Position numbers and translations under genes: made by a program. The notes under the pieces are model-generated. The model did no database searches. It was not told the DNA's origin and saw only the letters and a list, made by a program, of their open reading frames with translations. A stretch of DNA of 6,520 nucleotides from Flammeovirgaceae bacterium UBA5867 (GTDB taxonomy: Bacteria > Bacteroidota > Bacteroidia > Cytophagales > Cyclobacteriaceae): contig DJFR01000054.1 of NCBI GenBank assembly GCA_002432545.1, forward strand, positions 14,543 to 21,062, in the 5' to 3' direction. Below, one piece after another: positions 4,404-6,520 of the stretch (position 1 is the first letter of the stretch; each line of letters starts with the position of its first letter).

Positions 4404-6520
4404 ATGAGGGCACAAATACTTCAATTTCTGGACGTTAAGAGTGGTGAAGGTACACGGGTTGGCCTTCTGCTGATGATGAGCTTCTTCATGGGCTTTTTTC
4501 TTGCAACGATCAGCGTATCATCGCAGACACTTTTCCTGCAGCACTTTGATGAAAAAGAAGATCTTCCAATGGCGCTCCTCACCTCCGGAGCATTCGGTTT
4601 GGTCGCTACGATCCTGTATAATTTTCTTCAGAACAGAATTCCGTTTCAATCGCTGGCCGTTCTCAGTTTGCTGACCATCACGGCACTTACAGCATTTATT
4701 GAGTTTGGTGAATCGTTCTTCAAAGATTCAAACGCGATTTTCTTTTTCGGTTTTACAATGATCATCCCGTTCTCCTTTATACTATACCTTAACTTCTGGG
4801 GAACGTTTAGCCGCTTGTTCAACCTGCGTCAGTCAAAACGATTGGTGGGTACAGTGGATATGGGTGGATTGATCGCTTCGTTCATCGCGTTCTTCTCAAT
4901 TCCACAATTACTTAGTCCCGATATATTCTTTAAAGGATCAAAAGGGATGTCGGTTGAGTCCTTATATACTATATCACTGGTTTGCGCGGTTCTCTTCCTG
5001 CTTACATTTATATACCTGTCGGTAAAATACCTGAGCCAGGGCAGAACATTTGCCGAAGAAAAAGCTATCTACCAGAAACTCCGCTTCAATGATTTTCGCC
5101 AGAACAGGTATATATTCTATATGTCATTGTTCGTGGTGGCATCCATGATGGCGCTTAACTTCGTTGACTATTCTTTTCTGAACGTTACCACGCTTTTCTT
5201 TACCGACCAGGAGCGCCTCGGTAGTTTCATCAGTTATTTCGAAGGAACTATTGTGGTTTTCTGTTTCCTCTTTCAGACGGTGGCTACCGATCGCATCATC
5301 CAGGAGTATGGTATGCGTGTAGCTATACTCATTAACCCACTGCTCATCGGTTTATTTACACTTGCCGCCATCGGACTTGGTCTGGTGTTCGGATATTCGC
5401 CTGCTAATAATTTGTTCGTGATCTTCTTCCTTATGATCGCAGTCAGCAAGCTGTTTATACGCTCACTCAAAGATTCACTCGATAACCCTTCGTTCAAGCT
5501 ATATTTACTCCCGATCGAGAGTCACATACGCATCGATGTACAAACTAAAATCGAAGGACTGGTAACTGCGTTTGCCAGCTTACTGGCCGGTGGTCTCATC
5601 ATTCTCATCAACCGCGTTGAACTGTTCGACCTCCTCTATATTTCCATCTTTACGTTCCCGCTGCTCATCATCTGGTATATTGTGGCGAATCGCATGCATG
5701 TTAACTATAGATATACTCTTCAGGACACACTGCTTCGAAACAAGTCACGGATATCAGGACACTCGGAGAAAAAGTATACGGTTAGCACAGTACTCGAGAA
5801 AGAAATCAACAGTACCGCAGAAGAGAAAGTGCTATATGGCTTAACGCTGATGGAGAAGCTCGAGCCTGCTGTATTTGAAAGTACAATTACCCGACTCGCC
5901 AACAGCGAATCGCCTGTGATACGCAAGTATGCACTCGATAAAATTCAGGCGCTGGGACTTCAAAACGATACACCGAAAACAGAAATACGTTCGCTTGCCG
6001 AACGCGCCTTTGGCGAACTGGAAGACAGCGATCTGCTGTCTATATCTCCGGAAAAACTTTTAAAGTTGAGTAAATCTGTAAAGCAGGCCGATCGTATTCT
6101 GGCTACAAAACTTCTGCGGAAGCTCATTGGACAGAAGACTATATTTGTTCTGCTTGAATTGCTGCGCGATGCCGATCCGAAGGTGCGTTACGAAGCACTT
6201 CACACGGCACGCAAAGTGAAGCGTCAGGAAACCTGGCCGGTACTGATCGAGTTACTCGGTTCACCTTCCTATAGTCACCATGCTGCAGCGGCATTAAAAG
6301 AAGTTGGCGAATCCGTATTGCCAACACTGGAAGCATCGTTCCATAAATCAGGACAAAGCGATCTGGTGATGCTGCGCATTGTGCAGATCATGGGTCGCAT
6401 TGGTGGTCGCTATTCACTGCAGTTACAATGGAAGAAAGCAGATTACCCGGATAAACGCATTGTCAAACAGATACTATATTCTCTTCGCTATCAGAATTAC
6501 CAGGCACGCGGTCGCGAAGT
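4404..6520 (+). CDS. NTT/TLC-family (ATP/ADP translocase-like) membrane protein fused to HEAT repeats, 3'-truncated
   Basis: The frame is open for 705 codons to the right edge. ATG 4404 is the first start after an in-frame TAG at 4353-4355; GGGGG at 4392-4396 lies just upstream. By eye there are twelve hydrophobic segments at about residues 18-45, 57-76, 83-100, 110-135, 148-170, 188-210, 235-258, 272-293, 305-330, 336-353, 382-402 and 409-430. The NTT/TLC family is suggested by the start KSGEGTRV (12-19), by LP before helix 2, and by the FWGTFSRLFNLRQSKRLVG block (131-149), which resembles the FW...LF...AKRLFG segment of nucleotide transporters. From about 470 the protein is soluble and helical, with HEAT-like repeats such as ITRLANSESPVIRKYALDKI (495-514) and LLELLRDADPKVRYEALHTA (582-601), then VLIELLGSPSYSHHAAAALK (613-632). 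Known relatives in free-living bacteria combine NTT-like domains with HEAT or cyclic-nucleotide-binding domains; what follows here is cut off. Substrate is unknown and nucleotide exchange is not shown by the sequence. A general MFS-type transporter with HEAT domain is the fallback description. Confidence 0.85.
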   Translation, partial: MRAQILQFLDVKSGEGTRVGLLLMMSFFMGFFLATISVSSQTLFLQHFDEKEDLPMALLTSGAFGLVATILYNFLQNRIPFQSLAVLSLLTITALTAFIEFGESFFKDSNAIFFFGFTMIIPFSFILYLNFWGTFSRLFNLRQSKRLVGTVDMGGLIASFIAFFSIPQLLSPDIFFKGSKGMSVESLYTISLVCAVLFLLTFIYLSVKYLSQGRTFAEEKAIYQKLRFNDFRQNRYIFYMSLFVVASMMALNFVDYSFLNVTTLFFTDQERLGSFISYFEGTIVVFCFLFQTVATDRIIQEYGMRVAILINPLLIGLFTLAAIGLGLVFGYSPANNLFVIFFLMIAVSKLFIRSLKDSLDNPSFKLYLLPIESHIRIDVQTKIEGLVTAFASLLAGGLIILINRVELFDLLYISIFTFPLLIIWYIVANRMHVNYRYTLQDTLLRNKSRISGHSEKKYTVSTVLEKEINSTAEEKVLYGLTLMEKLEPAVFESTITRLANSESPVIRKYALDKIQALGLQNDTPKTEIRSLAERAFGELEDSDLLSISPEKLLKLSKSVKQADRILATKLLRKLIGQKTIFVLLELLRDADPKVRYEALHTARKVKRQETWPVLIELLGSPSYSHHAAAALKEVGESVLPTLEASFHKSGQSDLVMLRIVQIMGRIGGRYSLQLQWKKADYPDKRIVKQILYSLRYQNYQARGRE

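Noticed and set aside
5273..5497. Open frames on both strands inside the transporter gene (for example 5273-5497, 5572-5844, 5720-5926, 6139-6336).
   Set aside because: They overlap a long, coherent membrane-protein frame with family-like motifs and have no domain signal of their own.
1..6520. Mobile element, prophage, CRISPR array, toxin-antitoxin or defence system.
   Set aside because: No transposase, integrase, terminal inverted repeats, spaced repeat arrays or defence-gene motifs were found; all four genes are chromosomal housekeeping or envelope types.

Overview
The window looks like a piece of a Bacteroidota chromosome, probably Cytophagales or a near relative. The evidence is a Bacteroidetes-type MenC, a long QueA with an extra segment, and a large TPR / PD40 / CRD / OmpA envelope protein of a type common in this phylum. 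There are no clear Shine-Dalgarno sequences and a few TAnnTTTG-like -7 boxes. GC content is about 44-45% by eye. No rRNA, tRNA, CRISPR, transposase or phage gene was seen.

Layout: (1) 1-551, minus strand: the N-terminal 183 residues of o-succinylbenzoate synthase (menC, menaquinone synthesis), running off the left edge and carrying a small 8-bp tandem repeat inside the coding sequence. (2) 552-602: a 51-bp divergent spacer. (3) 603-1784, plus strand: complete queA (tRNA queuosine synthesis). (4) 1785-1842: a convergent spacer with a strong hairpin terminator that mainly serves the minus-strand gene. (5) 1843-4164, minus strand: a complete 773-residue exported protein with TPRs, PD40 propeller repeats, a carboxypeptidase-regulatory-like domain and a C-terminal OmpA domain, the same domain order as the type IX secretion protein PorE. 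(6) 4165-4403: an AT-rich divergent intergenic region. (7) 4404-6520, plus strand: a 3'-truncated gene for a 12-helix membrane protein resembling ATP/ADP translocases (NTT/TLC family), fused to a cytoplasmic HEAT-repeat region.

The four genes do not form an operon. They alternate in orientation and are mostly housekeeping or envelope functions, with no obvious shared pathway. The observations most worth a second look are the transporter-HEAT fusion, a window-wide excess of the tetramer TATA that appears to be built through codon-pair choice in all genes, the tandem repeat translated inside menC, and the unusual middle region and altered peptidoglycan-binding motif of the OmpA-family protein.
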